Shown piece after piece: positions 36,812-45,480 of a stretch of 64,000 bases of DNA (positions are counted from its first letter, which is position 1; the number at the start of each line of letters is the position of its first letter). The notes under the pieces are model-generated. The model was not told the origin of the DNA. It saw nothing but the letters and a program-made list of their open reading frames with translations, and did not search any database. This stretch comes from Nocardioides alcanivorans. GTDB taxonomy: Bacteria; Actinomycetota; Actinomycetes; Propionibacteriales; Nocardioidaceae. Where the stretch lies: positions 1 to 64,000 of the forward strand of contig NZ_JAKGRW010000009.1 of assembly GCF_021555175.1 (NCBI RefSeq). Reading direction: 5' to 3'. Position numbers and translations under genes: made by a program.

Positions 36812-38287
36812 GTGGAGACCAAACCCGTTCGCCGCAGCGCCCGACCGTTGACCGCAGCCGAGGTGTCCACCTGGAATGACGAGGCCGACGTGGTCGTCGT
36901 CGGGTTCGGCGTCGCCGGCGCTGCTGCGGCCGCTGGAGCCGCGGCCTCCGGGGCTTCGGTCCTCGCCGTCGAACGGACGTCGGGTTGGGGCGGCGCAGCG
37001 GCGATGGCTGGCGGCTTCATCTACCTGGGCGGTGGCACCGCGCTGCAGAAGGCCTGCGGGTTCGAGGACTCGCCCGACGACATGTATGCCTTCATGAAGG
37101 CTGCCTTCGGCACCGGGACCAACGACGAGAAGTTGGCGATCTATGCCGAGCGCAGTGTCGAGCACTTCGACTGGTTGGTCTCGTGCGGAGTGCCGTTCCG
37201 GGCCAAGTTCTTCGACCAGCCCGGCTGGGAGCCGGCCGCCGACGAGGGACTCATGTATTGCGGTGGTGAGAACGCCCATCCCTTCGCGGAGACGATCCGC
37301 CCGGCGCCGCGCGGTCACCTACCGCAGATGGCGGACAAGCGAACCGGCGAACGCGGGGGCGGCTACATGCTCGTGAAACCGCTGGTCGACACCGCGCTCG
37401 CCTCCGGCGTACGCCTCCGGACCGACTCGCGCTTCGAGCGCCTGGTGATCGACGCCGACGGAAGCGTCTGCGGGATCGTCGTGACGACGTACGGCGAGAA
37501 GGTGGCGATCCGCGCCCGCCGCGGTGTCGTGCTCGCCAGTGGCAGCTTCGCCTACAACGCGGAGCTCGTCGAGCAGCACGTCCCGGCGCTCTCCGGCCGG
37601 CCCGGTTCGGCCATCGAGGAGCACGACGGCCAGGCGATGCGTGCGGCGCAGTGGGTGGGCGCGGACGTCGCCCACATGGACAACTGCGAGGTCGCGATCC
37701 ACGCGGACCCCGGACTGATGGCGCGAAGCCTGGTCGTCAACGGCCTCGGGCAGCGGTTCATCAACGAGGACACCTACCCCGGGCGGATCGGCGTCGCCAC
37801 CGCCCTGCAGCAGCGCAACCAGGCATTGATCGTGGCCGATCAGCGTGCGGTCGACGAGGCGGTCGCCGCCCCCAAGGGGACCCGGATGATCCCGCCGCCG
37901 AACTGGGTCTCCGACGATGTCGCCGAGCTCGAGGCCGAGGCCGGACTCCCTCAGGGCTCCCTCGCTGCCACGCTCGATGCATACAACCGGAGCGCGGCAG
38001 CCGGCGCAGATCCGCTCTTCCACAAGGCTGCGCAGTGGTTGCGGCCACTCGAGGGTCCGATCGGGATCTTCGACGTACGGGGCCAGACCTCCGGCTTTCC
38101 TTTGGGCGGACTGCGTACGTCGGTCGACGGTGCCGTCCTCGACGTCGACGGTGACGCCATCCCGGGCCTCTACGCGGCCGGCCGTACGACGCTCGGCATC
38201 GCCGCCTCGAACTATGCGAGCGGTTGCTCGCTCGGCGACGGGAGCTTCTTCGGTCGTCGTGCGGGACGGGCTGCCGCGGCGGTGTGA
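36812..38287 (+). CDS. FAD-dependent dehydrogenase, KstD/fumarate-reductase class
   Basis: 491 residues. The dinucleotide-binding fold is VVVVGFGVAGAAAAAGAAASGASVLAVER; GGAAAMAGGFIYLGGGTALQ and GYMLVKPLVDTAL follow; the C-terminal FAD segment is GLYAAGRTTLGIAASNYASGCSLGDGSFFGRRAG. Related enzymes include 3-ketosteroid dehydrogenases and fumarate reductase flavoproteins, so the probable reaction is desaturation or reduction of a C-C bond next to a carbonyl. Substrate unknown. GTG start after AAGGAGGACCAC. Confidence 0.88.
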   Translation: METKPVRRSARPLTAAEVSTWNDEADVVVVGFGVAGAAAAAGAAASGASVLAVERTSGWGGAAAMAGGFIYLGGGTALQKACGFEDSPDDMYAFMKAAFGTGTNDEKLAIYAERSVEHFDWLVSCGVPFRAKFFDQPGWEPAADEGLMYCGGENAHPFAETIRPAPRGHLPQMADKRTGERGGGYMLVKPLVDTALASGVRLRTDSRFERLVIDADGSVCGIVVTTYGEKVAIRARRGVVLASGSFAYNAELVEQHVPALSGRPGSAIEEHDGQAMRAAQWVGADVAHMDNCEVAIHADPGLMARSLVVNGLGQRFINEDTYPGRIGVATALQQRNQALIVADQRAVDEAVAAPKGTRMIPPPNWVSDDVAELEAEAGLPQGSLAATLDAYNRSAAAGADPLFHKAAQWLRPLEGPIGIFDVRGQTSGFPLGGLRTSVDGAVLDVDGDAIPGLYAAGRTTLGIAASNYASGCSLGDGSFFGRRAGRAAAAV

Positions 38288-38294
38288 ACCCCTC

Positions 38295-39017
38295 CTACTG
38301 CTCGCGCAGCTGCCGCAGCCGGGGAAGGTTGGCCAAGGGACACCAGGCGCCGAGCCGCGGATGGTCGATGGTCACCCCCACGACACCGTGCTCGCCGAAC
38401 GACATCACCCAGTCGAGGGCTGCTGGCAGCGGCACGGCAAGCAGCGGAACAGGGTCGCCGTCAGGGACGAGGCCGCTGGCGTACGCTGCCGCCTTCGCGC
38501 GGGTCGCGCTGCTGTAGACGCACAGCATCGCGCCCGGCTGACCGGCGAGTGAGTAGGGTCGCGGGGCCTCGGGCGTGCCGCGGTTGATGATCACCCAGTG
38601 GTCGAGGGCAGTCACCGCGGTCCAGAGCTCGACCTGGGGATCGGTGTCGCCGGGGGCAGCTCGGCAGGCATCGTTGAGCCGGTCGAGCTCGGCCAGCACG
38701 TCGGGGTGGGGGTCGAGTGGGTCGCTCGTCGAGGCACTGCTCTCGTCTTCGCGCCGTACGGGGCGGGGGTCGCGACCGCCGAACGCCGCCACCCGATCCC
38801 AGACCCAGTCCGCGAGGCTGCGCGCGAAGTGCTGGTCATCGGCGCCTGAGCGGCGGATCACGAGCGGCCCGGGTGCCGTGGCGATGACGTAGCCACCCGC
38901 GTCGTCGGTCATCAGCTGCGTGTAGGCATCGCTGAGGACCACTTCCTCCCATTCGGGATGGGACTCGGGATTCGCTTCGATCTCCTGATCCATTGCCCCG
39001 ACCTCGGCGGCGGACAT
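38295..39017 (-). CDS. SseB-like hypothetical protein
   Basis: 240 residues, soluble and acidic, not firmly recognised. The C-terminal part (YSLAGQPGAMLCVYSSATRAKAAAY, then LLAVPLPAALDWVMSFGEHGVVGVTIDHPRLGAWCPLANL) resembles SseB-type domains, with their phrase on whether a value is set by a shared parameter. It is the third gene of an operon with an AAA ATPase and a TPR-like protein. The ATG at 39017 overlaps the upstream stop; the longer in-frame start at 39080 lies inside that gene. Confidence 0.6.
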   Translation of the reverse strand: MSAAEVGAMDQEIEANPESHPEWEEVVLSDAYTQLMTDDAGGYVIATAPGPLVIRRSGADDQHFARSLADWVWDRVAAFGGRDPRPVRREDESSASTSDPLDPHPDVLAELDRLNDACRAAPGDTDPQVELWTAVTALDHWVIINRGTPEAPRPYSLAGQPGAMLCVYSSATRAKAAAYASGLVPDGDPVPLLAVPLPAALDWVMSFGEHGVVGVTIDHPRLGAWCPLANLPRLRQLREQ

Positions 39018-40006
39018 CAGCCGGAAGTCGCCATCAACCCCCAGGCGGAGCCGGTGCCCGGCCGCTGCCCGTCGTGCCAAGCAGCGATCTGCTGGTCCCC
39101 TGGAGAGTTCTGCGCGGTCTCGTCGTCGGCGGGAGGACGTAGGGCTGCCCGGAGGTCCGCCGGCATCACCTGCTCCAACGCATCCAGTGCCGAGGCCAGA
39201 TCAATGCCGAGTTGCTCATCACGCTGCTGGTTCCAGTACTGCTTGAGGATGCCGGCGTCGTGCACCTGGTCCATCGACAAGCCGTTCTCGTCGATCGTCG
39301 TTCGCATGGTGCGGATCATCGTGAGGGCGATCTCCGGCAGGGCCTCGGTCGGGTTCAATCGCAGCATCCGCAGGCACAGCTCCTCCGCATCGTCGAAGCG
39401 CCCCTGGTGCAGATAGGCCCAGGTCAGCGGCACTCCGACGAACTCGTCCGAGGGGTCGGCGCGCATGGCCTCCTCGGCAGCCGGGATGAAGCGCTCCGGC
39501 GGCGCATAGCTCTGGAGCAGGAAGATGGCCCGTCGTACGAGCGCCGAAGGCAGGTCGTCCGCTTCGGAGCGCGCGCAGTGCTCGACCGCGTCGTCGAGCG
39601 TCTTCCACCCGAACTCGAAGTCGCCCGCGAGGGCGGCGATGGCACCGAACTCCATCCAGTCGAGCCAGTATTCCTGGTCCTCGCGCAGGACGATCTCAGC
39701 CCAGCGCCGTGCCTCGGCATGGTGGTGCTCGTCCTGCTCGAGATCACGCAACTGGCGGGCGGCGTTCACGAACTGCCGGTCGCGCCGGCCGATCACGTCG
39801 AGCAGGATCTCGCGCGCCGCGTCCGGCTCGCCGCTCGCCTTGCTGTGCATCGCGAGCAGGATGCGCATCCCGCTTCGCCTGGGGTCCTGGGCCAGCACTC
39901 GATGCGCGATCTTGGCGATCTCGGGGTGGGTGGGCTGGACCTCGAACAGCTCCCACGCCATGTCGGAGTCCCTCTGGACGAGGTCGACGCCTTCGTCGCT
40001 ACTCAT
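39017..40006 (-). CDS. TPR-like helical repeat protein
   Basis: 329 residues, mostly paired helices. Repeat-like units are HPEIAKIAHRVLAQDPRRSGMRILLAMHSKASGEPDAAREIL, HHAEARRWAEIVLREDQEYW, FGWKTLDDAVEHCARSEADDLPSAL and VGVPLTWAYLHQGRFDDAEELCLRMLRLNPTEALPEIAL. Such proteins usually hold partners together. It overlaps the AAA ATPase stop by four bases and the SseB-like start by four bases, so translation of all three is coupled. A longer open frame to 40405 is only the ATPase gene read out of frame. Confidence 0.65.
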   Translation of the reverse strand: MSSDEGVDLVQRDSDMAWELFEVQPTHPEIAKIAHRVLAQDPRRSGMRILLAMHSKASGEPDAAREILLDVIGRRDRQFVNAARQLRDLEQDEHHHAEARRWAEIVLREDQEYWLDWMEFGAIAALAGDFEFGWKTLDDAVEHCARSEADDLPSALVRRAIFLLQSYAPPERFIPAAEEAMRADPSDEFVGVPLTWAYLHQGRFDDAEELCLRMLRLNPTEALPEIALTMIRTMRTTIDENGLSMDQVHDAGILKQYWNQQRDEQLGIDLASALDALEQVMPADLRAALRPPADDETAQNSPGDQQIAAWHDGQRPGTGSAWGLMATSG

Positions 40007-41196
40007 CGCATGCCGCGCTTCACACGGTAGGCACGCAACTGGTCGAACGTGCCGTCGTCGGCGCCGTACTCCAGCACCGGTGCCACCTGGTCGAACCACG
40101 ACGTGGTCGACGGGCTGACTCCGCTCGCGACGGTGAGCAGCGACTCGGTCGTGACCGGTACGACGGAGCCTGCCGCCATCGACTCCGACAGGGCCGACTG
40201 CAGGGCCACCTTCACCACGTGCGCGATGTCGGCGCCTGAGAAGCCCTCGGTTGCCCCGGCGACCCGAGCGAGGTCGACGCCGTCGACCGGCTTGCCGTCG
40301 AGGTCGCCCCCGAGGATCGCGGCGCGGGCGACCGAGTCGGGTGGCAGCACGAGGACGGTCTTGTCGATTCGACCCGGACGCCGGAGCGCGGGATCGATGT
40401 CCCACGGGCGGTTCGTCGCGGCCAGGAAGTAGACGCCGTCGTTCGCGCTCGACACACCGTCGAGCTCCTCGAGCAGCTGGGTCACGATCATCCGCATCGA
40501 CTGCGATCCGCCACCGCCGGAGGTACGCCGTCCGCCGAGCGCGTCGAACTCGTCGAAGAAGATCACGCAGGGCGCGGACGCGCGCGCGTCGCGGAATACG
40601 GCCTGGATCGCCCTCTCGCTGTCACCGATCCACTTGCTGATCAGGTCGGCCAGGGCGACGTGGATGAAGGATGCCCCCAGGTCGCCGGCGATCGCCCGGG
40701 CGATGAAGGTCTTGCCGCACCCGGGCGGGCCGTACATCAGCAGGGAGCCACCGGGCTTCTGACCGAACGCCGCCGCCATCTCGGGATTGCGCAGCGGGGC
40801 GAGGAACGTCTCGTCGAGATGCTTCTTGACCTCGGCGAGTCCGGCGACGTCAGCCAGGGTCACGGCCGGACGTTCGGCGTCCCACAGGCCGGGCGCAGCA
40901 TCCTCGTGCTCGACGTCGGCCACGGAGGGCGTCGGGATCGGTGCCGGTGCGCTCGGCGTTGCCGGCTCGCTGGGCGGCGCCGTCGTTCCTCGGAGTCGCG
41001 CGGCCATCACACGAGCGCGCAGCACGCGCACGCGGGCAGGGTCGCCGCCCATGGCCTCGAAGGTGGTCAGCTCGGCAGCGGCGCGGTCCGGGTCTGCCTC
41101 CAGCAGCAGGGTGATGAAGTCCTCGCGCAGCGCGAGGTTCTGTGGGTCGTGGCTCACCTCGGTCTCGATCACTTCGAGGAAGTCGTTGTCTGCCAT
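40003..41196 (-). CDS. AAA+ ATPase, Cdc48/FtsH-like module
   Basis: 397 residues. The N-terminal 100 residues are helical (DPQNLALREDFITLLLEADPDRAAAELTTFEAMGGDPARVRVLRARV) then Pro/Ala-rich. One classical AAA domain follows: Walker A GPPGCGKT (156-163), pore-loop region SKWIGDSERA, Walker B VIFFDEFDAL (211-220), sensor 1 in AATNRPWDID and arginine fingers in LRRPGRIDK. No protease or membrane segment, so it is probably an unfoldase or remodelling factor. First gene of the three-gene operon. A five-copy repeat array lies upstream of its start. Confidence 0.88.
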   Translation of the reverse strand: MADNDFLEVIETEVSHDPQNLALREDFITLLLEADPDRAAAELTTFEAMGGDPARVRVLRARVMAARLRGTTAPPSEPATPSAPAPIPTPSVADVEHEDAAPGLWDAERPAVTLADVAGLAEVKKHLDETFLAPLRNPEMAAAFGQKPGGSLLMYGPPGCGKTFIARAIAGDLGASFIHVALADLISKWIGDSERAIQAVFRDARASAPCVIFFDEFDALGGRRTSGGGGSQSMRMIVTQLLEELDGVSSANDGVYFLAATNRPWDIDPALRRPGRIDKTVLVLPPDSVARAAILGGDLDGKPVDGVDLARVAGATEGFSGADIAHVVKVALQSALSESMAAGSVVPVTTESLLTVASGVSPSTTSWFDQVAPVLEYGADDGTFDQLRAYRVKRGMR

Positions 41197-41277
41197 CTGC
41201 TGTCCTTCGATCGTTTTCGGCGGCAGTGGGGCAACGTACCCCGCGCGGCGGCGGCCAATCCTCGGCCTCGGCCCTCG

Positions 41278-41440
41278 TTGGTCGAGCCTGTCGAGACCCG
41301 GCCCCGTTGGTCGAGCCTGTCGAGACCCAGCCCCGTTGGTCGAGCCTGTCGAGACCCCTCGTTGGTCGAGCCTGTCGAGACCCGGCCCCGTCGGCGGCCA
41401 ATCCTCGGCCCCGGCTCCGTTGGTCGAGCTTGTCGAGACC
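41278..41440. repeat. Five-copy palindromic repeat array
   Basis: A 21-base unit, GGTCGAG-CCTGT-CGAGACC preceded by TT, occurs at 41278, 41307, 41336, 41362 and 41420; the last has T for C (AGCTTGT). Each holds TCGA-N5-TCGA and can fold into a small imperfect hairpin. Spacing is 26-29 bases for the first four. The phrase CGGCGGCCAATCCTCGGCC flanks the array at about 41249 and 41392, so a larger block was duplicated. Similar short repeats are scattered in many actinobacterial genomes. Confidence 0.85.
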
Positions 41441-41648
41441 AGTTGCTGCCCTCGTCGGGGGCTTGTCCACAGGCGGCGTTCGCCGTCTCCGTGAAGTGTC
41501 GGAGCGGTTTCCTACGGTGGTTGCAGTCGATATCGGAGGTGGGGTAACTCGAGGGAAACGAGCGCAAGTTCCTGAAGCAGAGCGTTCGAACAGCACACGA
41601 AGAAGCAACTGCACATGAAGCAAGAGAAGGGAAGGAGGTGAGCACGGG

Positions 41649-43232
41649 ATGGTGCACCCGATCAACGCGGCTCTGGACACCGCATTGGCGGCGTTGGGTG
41701 AGGTGACCAGCGCGAACCCGGCGTTCTTGTCGACGCCGGAGAAGGCTGCGGCGTTGTTGACGGCCTCGCGGGTCGAGTCGGCGGCGGCGGAGTTGCGGTT
41801 GCGGACCATGGCGGTGGCCGGTGACGTGGCTGCCGCGCAGGGTGGTCGTGACGTCGCGGACTGGCTGGCCTCGAACGCCCGGGCTCGGGCAGAAGAGGCG
41901 CGGGCGGATCTGCGGCTGGCCCAAGCGTTGGATGACCGGTATCCCCGGTTGGGGACTGCGGTCGCTGCCGGTGGCGTGACGGTGGACCAGGCTCGCACGA
42001 TCGTGCGGGCGCTGGACCGGCTACCGGAGGAGGTCGCGGCTGAGACCAAGTTGGCGGCGGAGGAGAAGTTGATCGAGTTCGCGGCCGATTTCGGCCCGCG
42101 TCAGTTGGCGTGGCTGGGCCGGCGGATCCTGTTCACCGTGGCTCCCGAGGTCGCCGATGAGATCTTGGAGCGGCAGCTGCGCGCCGAGGAGCGCAATGCG
42201 TGGGCGAAGACGAAGTTGTCGATGCGGTCCAAGGGTGATGGCACCACTCGCCTGTCGGCGTTGCTGCCCGATGCGGCGGCGAAGCGGTTGTCGGGGTTCC
42301 TGCACGCCTACACCAGTCCCCGCAACCCCGATGGCCTCCACCAGCACTGCAGCGACACCGACACCGACAGCGACCAACCGGACGACACCGACCAACCGGA
42401 CGACCCCGAGCAGCAGGACGACACCGAGCAGCAGGACGACACCCCCGAGCAGCAGGAGACGGACGCCGACGGCCAGAACAGTGAGAAGGAGAGCGACAAG
42501 AAGGAAGGCCACGAGAAGGGCAGCAACCGGCAGGTCGGCGGCGGCAAGGAAGGCGACGGCGCGGACCAGTTGGGTGGCGCGGACCGGGAGGGTCGCGTGG
42601 ACCAGTTGGGTGGCGTGGGGCCGGCGGCCAGCGACGAGCCGCAGGCTGCGGACGACACCCCGCCGTTGCCGGCCACGTGTGCGTCGGGCTGTTCCCGCAG
42701 TGGCCGGCACACCCACAAGCTGGGGTTGGCGTTGGTGCAGTTGCTGGAGACGCTCGACCCCGACCGGCTACCCATCCACGGCGGGGATGCCACCACGCTG
42801 GTGGTCACGTTGGGTCTGGAGAAGTTGCGGGCCGACCTCGGCGAAGCGGCCCTGCACGGGGTGCTGCCGGGCGAGGCGACCGAGGAGATCTCCGCACAGG
42901 AGGCCCGCCGGTTGGCGTGCATGGCCAACGTCATCCCCGCCGTCCTCGGCTCTGCCTCGGAGGTCCTCGACGTGGGCCGCTCCCAACGGCTGTTCACCAA
43001 GGCCCAACGCCGGGCGCTGCTGCTGCGCGACACCACGTGCCGTGCCGAGGGCTGCGACATCCCCGGCACTTGGTGCGAGGCCCACCACTGGCTCGAATGG
43101 AGCCACGGCGGCGACACCAACCTCGACAACGGGGTCCTGCTGTGTGCCCATCACCACCGCGTCGTCCACGACGACACCTACACCACCCAACACCTCCCAG
43201 ACGGAGACGTCAGATTCCACCGACGAACCTAG
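41649..43232 (+). CDS. DUF222 / HNH endonuclease-domain protein (13E12 family)
   Basis: 527 residues. The N-terminal DUF222 region (residues 1-230) leads into a low-complexity acidic insert (about 238-340) rich in D, Q and E with tandem QPDD and EQQDD units, then a C-terminal HNH/McrA-type zinc motif: CRAEGCDIPGTWCEAHHWLEWSHGGDTNLDNGVLLCAHHHRVVHDD. Members are multicopy in Nocardioides-like genomes and their role is unknown. Start ATG follows AAGGAGGTGAGCACGGG. The 450-base gap upstream holds the repeat array. Confidence 0.88.
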   Translation: MVHPINAALDTALAALGEVTSANPAFLSTPEKAAALLTASRVESAAAELRLRTMAVAGDVAAAQGGRDVADWLASNARARAEEARADLRLAQALDDRYPRLGTAVAAGGVTVDQARTIVRALDRLPEEVAAETKLAAEEKLIEFAADFGPRQLAWLGRRILFTVAPEVADEILERQLRAEERNAWAKTKLSMRSKGDGTTRLSALLPDAAAKRLSGFLHAYTSPRNPDGLHQHCSDTDTDSDQPDDTDQPDDPEQQDDTEQQDDTPEQQETDADGQNSEKESDKKEGHEKGSNRQVGGGKEGDGADQLGGADREGRVDQLGGVGPAASDEPQAADDTPPLPATCASGCSRSGRHTHKLGLALVQLLETLDPDRLPIHGGDATTLVVTLGLEKLRADLGEAALHGVLPGEATEEISAQEARRLACMANVIPAVLGSASEVLDVGRSQRLFTKAQRRALLLRDTTCRAEGCDIPGTWCEAHHWLEWSHGGDTNLDNGVLLCAHHHRVVHDDTYTTQHLPDGDVRFHRRT

Positions 43233-43426
43233 GAGGCAGACGAGCCCCGCGCCGCGACCAGCCAGCGGTGGCCTCTCAGGCGTCGGCGAAGACCCGGACC
43301 CCGGAGTCGCGCCGCCGGACGAGGGACCCGCACGCGAAGAACCGATGATTCCGGTCCGGGACCCCGGTCTACCTCGTGGTGCGGCGACCTCCGCACCGAC
43401 CGCAACGACGGCAGAGGAGCAAGGGC

Positions 43427-43987
43427 ATGTTCGATCTCGGCCCAGCCACGGAGGAGATGAAGCGCCTGGTGTCGGGCGTTCAGGAGGCCCAGCTCGGCGA
43501 GGTGACGCCCTGCTCGGACTGGACGGTTGCCGACCTGCTTGCGCACGTCCATCAGTTCGCAACCGTCTTCACCGACAATGCCCACAAACAGCCGAGCGCA
43601 CCGCCGGAGTCGCTGGTACCCGACTGGCGCGTGGAGATCCCGCGGCAACTCGACGCACTCGCCCGCGCCTGGGCGGCGGAGGAGGCGTGGCACGGCCGCG
43701 TGTCCGCCGGCGGGATCGACATGGATGCCGCGGACAACGCCGTGGTCGCCGTCGAGGAGCTGACGGTGCACGGCTGGGACCTCGCAAGCGCCACGGGCCA
43801 GGTGCTCCGGGTCGGCCCCGACCAACTCGACGTGATCGACCGTTTCCTCGACCTCTTCGCCAGCGGCCTGCCGGCAGGCCAAGGTCCGTTCGGCCCGGTC
43901 GTGGCCGTTCAGGCGGACGCCTCGAGGCTCGACCTGACCCTCGCGCAGACCGGGCGCGATCCCTCGTGGTCCACTGCCCACCACTGA
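43427..43987 (+). CDS. DinB-like mycothiol-dependent isomerase-family protein
   Basis: 186 residues of the TIGR03086 / mycothiol maleylpyruvate isomerase N-terminal family. The four-helix bundle has MKRLVSGVQ, CSDWTVADLLAHVHQFATVF and VVAVEELTVHGWDLASATGQ; histidines at HVHQ and VHGWD are typical metal ligands. These enzymes use mycothiol, the actinobacterial thiol. Reaction unknown. Start ATG 43427 follows AGAGGAGCAAGGGC. The 194 bases upstream hold nothing recognisable. Confidence 0.8.
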   Translation: MFDLGPATEEMKRLVSGVQEAQLGEVTPCSDWTVADLLAHVHQFATVFTDNAHKQPSAPPESLVPDWRVEIPRQLDALARAWAAEEAWHGRVSAGGIDMDAADNAVVAVEELTVHGWDLASATGQVLRVGPDQLDVIDRFLDLFASGLPAGQGPFGPVVAVQADASRLDLTLAQTGRDPSWSTAHH

Positions 43988-44022
43988 TGAGTCCAGGTCA
44001 CCAACCGCTCGAAGGAGTCGAC

Positions 44023-44664
44023 ATGTCACGCACCAGGGTCCACAACCTCAACGTCTCGCTCGACGGGTACGCCGCGGGGGAGGAGGTGACCTTGGAGCAA
44101 CCGATCGGTGGCGCCGAACGTCTCTTCAGCCGCTTCGACGGGAGGGCGATCCACGGGATCGACCGCGTCGACGACAGTCCGGTCACCTTCGACCATGCGC
44201 TGACCAGCACGTGGGGCCAGGGCATTGGCGCCGAGATCATGGGGCGGCGCAAGTTCGGTCCGCAGCAGGGCGCATGGCCCGACCACGAGTGGCGCGGTTG
44301 GTGGGGCGACGAACCGCCCTTCCAGACCCCCGTGTTCGTGATGACTCATTACCCGCGTCCTCCCATCGAATTCGCCAACGGCACGAGCTTCCACTTCGTG
44401 GACGGCAGTGCGGAGGACGTGCTCGGCCAGGCGAGGGCGGCCGCAGGTCGGCTCGACGTACGCATCGGTGGCGGGCCAACGACGGTGCGCCAGTTCCTGG
44501 CGGCCGGACTGATCGATTTCATGCATCTGGCGATCGTGCCGGTCACTCTCGGGCGCGGGGTCTCCCTGTTCGAGGGTCTCGATGACGTGGCAGCCGACTA
44601 CGCGGTCGAGTCGCTCACCAGCCCCAGCGGGTTGACCCACCAGTTCTGGAACCGGCGGCCGTGA
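44023..44664 (+). CDS. Dihydrofolate reductase-like (RibD C-terminal) protein
   Basis: 213 residues. VHNLNVSLDGYAAGEE opens the fold, with MGRRKFGPQQGAWPDHEWRGWW, VFVMTHYPRPPI, DVRIGGGPTTVRQFLAAGLIDFMHLAIVPVTLGRGVSLFEGL. An NADPH-dependent reductase fold of unknown substrate. Separated by 35 bases from the preceding gene, so likely co-transcribed. A second member of the family is encoded at 48231 on the other strand. Confidence 0.85.
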   Translation: MSRTRVHNLNVSLDGYAAGEEVTLEQPIGGAERLFSRFDGRAIHGIDRVDDSPVTFDHALTSTWGQGIGAEIMGRRKFGPQQGAWPDHEWRGWWGDEPPFQTPVFVMTHYPRPPIEFANGTSFHFVDGSAEDVLGQARAAAGRLDVRIGGGPTTVRQFLAAGLIDFMHLAIVPVTLGRGVSLFEGLDDVAADYAVESLTSPSGLTHQFWNRRP

Positions 44665-44789
44665 TCGCGTGACGCACACTCGTGTGCCGTCTCCCGCCGA
44701 ACAACCTCGGCCGCGCTGACACGTGCCCGATCGCGCACCAGCCCGTGGGGCGTCGGAGCGCCCGTGTAGCGACTCCGCCGAGAGCAGAT

Positions 44790-44802
44790 CCGCTGCGAGC
44801 GG
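44790..44802. promoter_or_regulatory. ClgR-like dyad upstream of the clpP pair
   Basis: CCGCT-GCG-AGCGG is a short perfect dyad matching the CGC-N5-GCG core reported for ClgR sites, about 43 bases before the first clpP start. A half PopR site, TTCTGC, is at 44810-44815. Confidence 0.4.
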
Positions 44803-44844
44803 CACGCCCTTCTGCGTCCGCCGCCGCGGCGTCAGGCTCGGGGC

Positions 44845-45480
44845 ATGACCGACGAACCCCGAACCCTGGCCCTCGGCAAGCGAACCGCAGAGGACCTGCT
44901 CCGGCACCGCATCCTGCTGCTCGACTCAGCACTCGACGACGAGATCGGTGCGATGCTGTGCGCTCAGCTCGTGCTGCTCGCGACCGACGACCCGGAGACC
45001 GACATCAGTCTCTGGATCAATTCTCCCGGCGGCTCGGTGCCCGCGATGCTGGCCATCGCGGACACCATGGGCCTGGTCCCGAACGACGTCTCCACGGTGG
45101 CCCTGGGCATGGCCTACAGCGCCGGTCAGTTCCTGCTGTGCTGCGGCACCGAGGGCAAGAGGCATGCACTGCCGCACGCCAAGGTGTTGATGCACCAAGG
45201 GTCCGCCGGCATCGGCGGCAACGCCGTCGACATCGAGCTGCAGGCCGATGACCTGCGCCAGATGCGCGACACGGTGCTCGGGGTCATCGCCGAACGCACC
45301 GGGAAGTCGTTCGAGCAGGTCTTCGAGGACTCGCTGCGCGACCACGTCTTCACCGCGGCGGAGGCCCGTGACTACGGATTCCTCGACCATCTCGTGACCG
45401 ACCTCGAGCAACTCCGCCCGCACCCGCGCCGGACCACCGGGCTGCAGCCTGCCGCCCCGACGAAGGAGGTCGACCGATGA
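44845..45480 (+). CDS. clpP: ClpP-family protease subunit (first of a pair)
   Basis: 211 residues with the full Ser-His-Asp triad: S92 in GMAYSAGQF, H117 in VLMHQGS, D166 in LRDHVF. It departs from housekeeping ClpP in having no propeptide-like start and an AYSAG nucleophile context. ClpP forms a 14-subunit barrel fed by a Clp ATPase. It overlaps the next clpP by four bases. The arrangement resembles Streptomyces clpP3-clpP4, which are induced when the main clpP1 is lost. Confidence 0.93.
   Translation: MTDEPRTLALGKRTAEDLLRHRILLLDSALDDEIGAMLCAQLVLLATDDPETDISLWINSPGGSVPAMLAIADTMGLVPNDVSTVALGMAYSAGQFLLCCGTEGKRHALPHAKVLMHQGSAGIGGNAVDIELQADDLRQMRDTVLGVIAERTGKSFEQVFEDSLRDHVFTAAEARDYGFLDHLVTDLEQLRPHPRRTTGLQPAAPTKEVDR

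Noticed and set aside
38295..41196. Type VII secretion or antiphage island
   Set aside because: No EsxA/B, EccC, PE/PPE, nuclease or effector gene lies nearby, so function is left open.
41278..41440. CRISPR array
   Set aside because: Spacers are 5-8 bases except one gap, are not unique, and no cas genes are present.
42157..44664. 835-residue plus-strand frame joining the HNH gene to the RibD-like gene
   Set aside because: Only its last 213 residues (from 44023) are real. The rest is out of frame with the DUF222/HNH and DinB-like genes.
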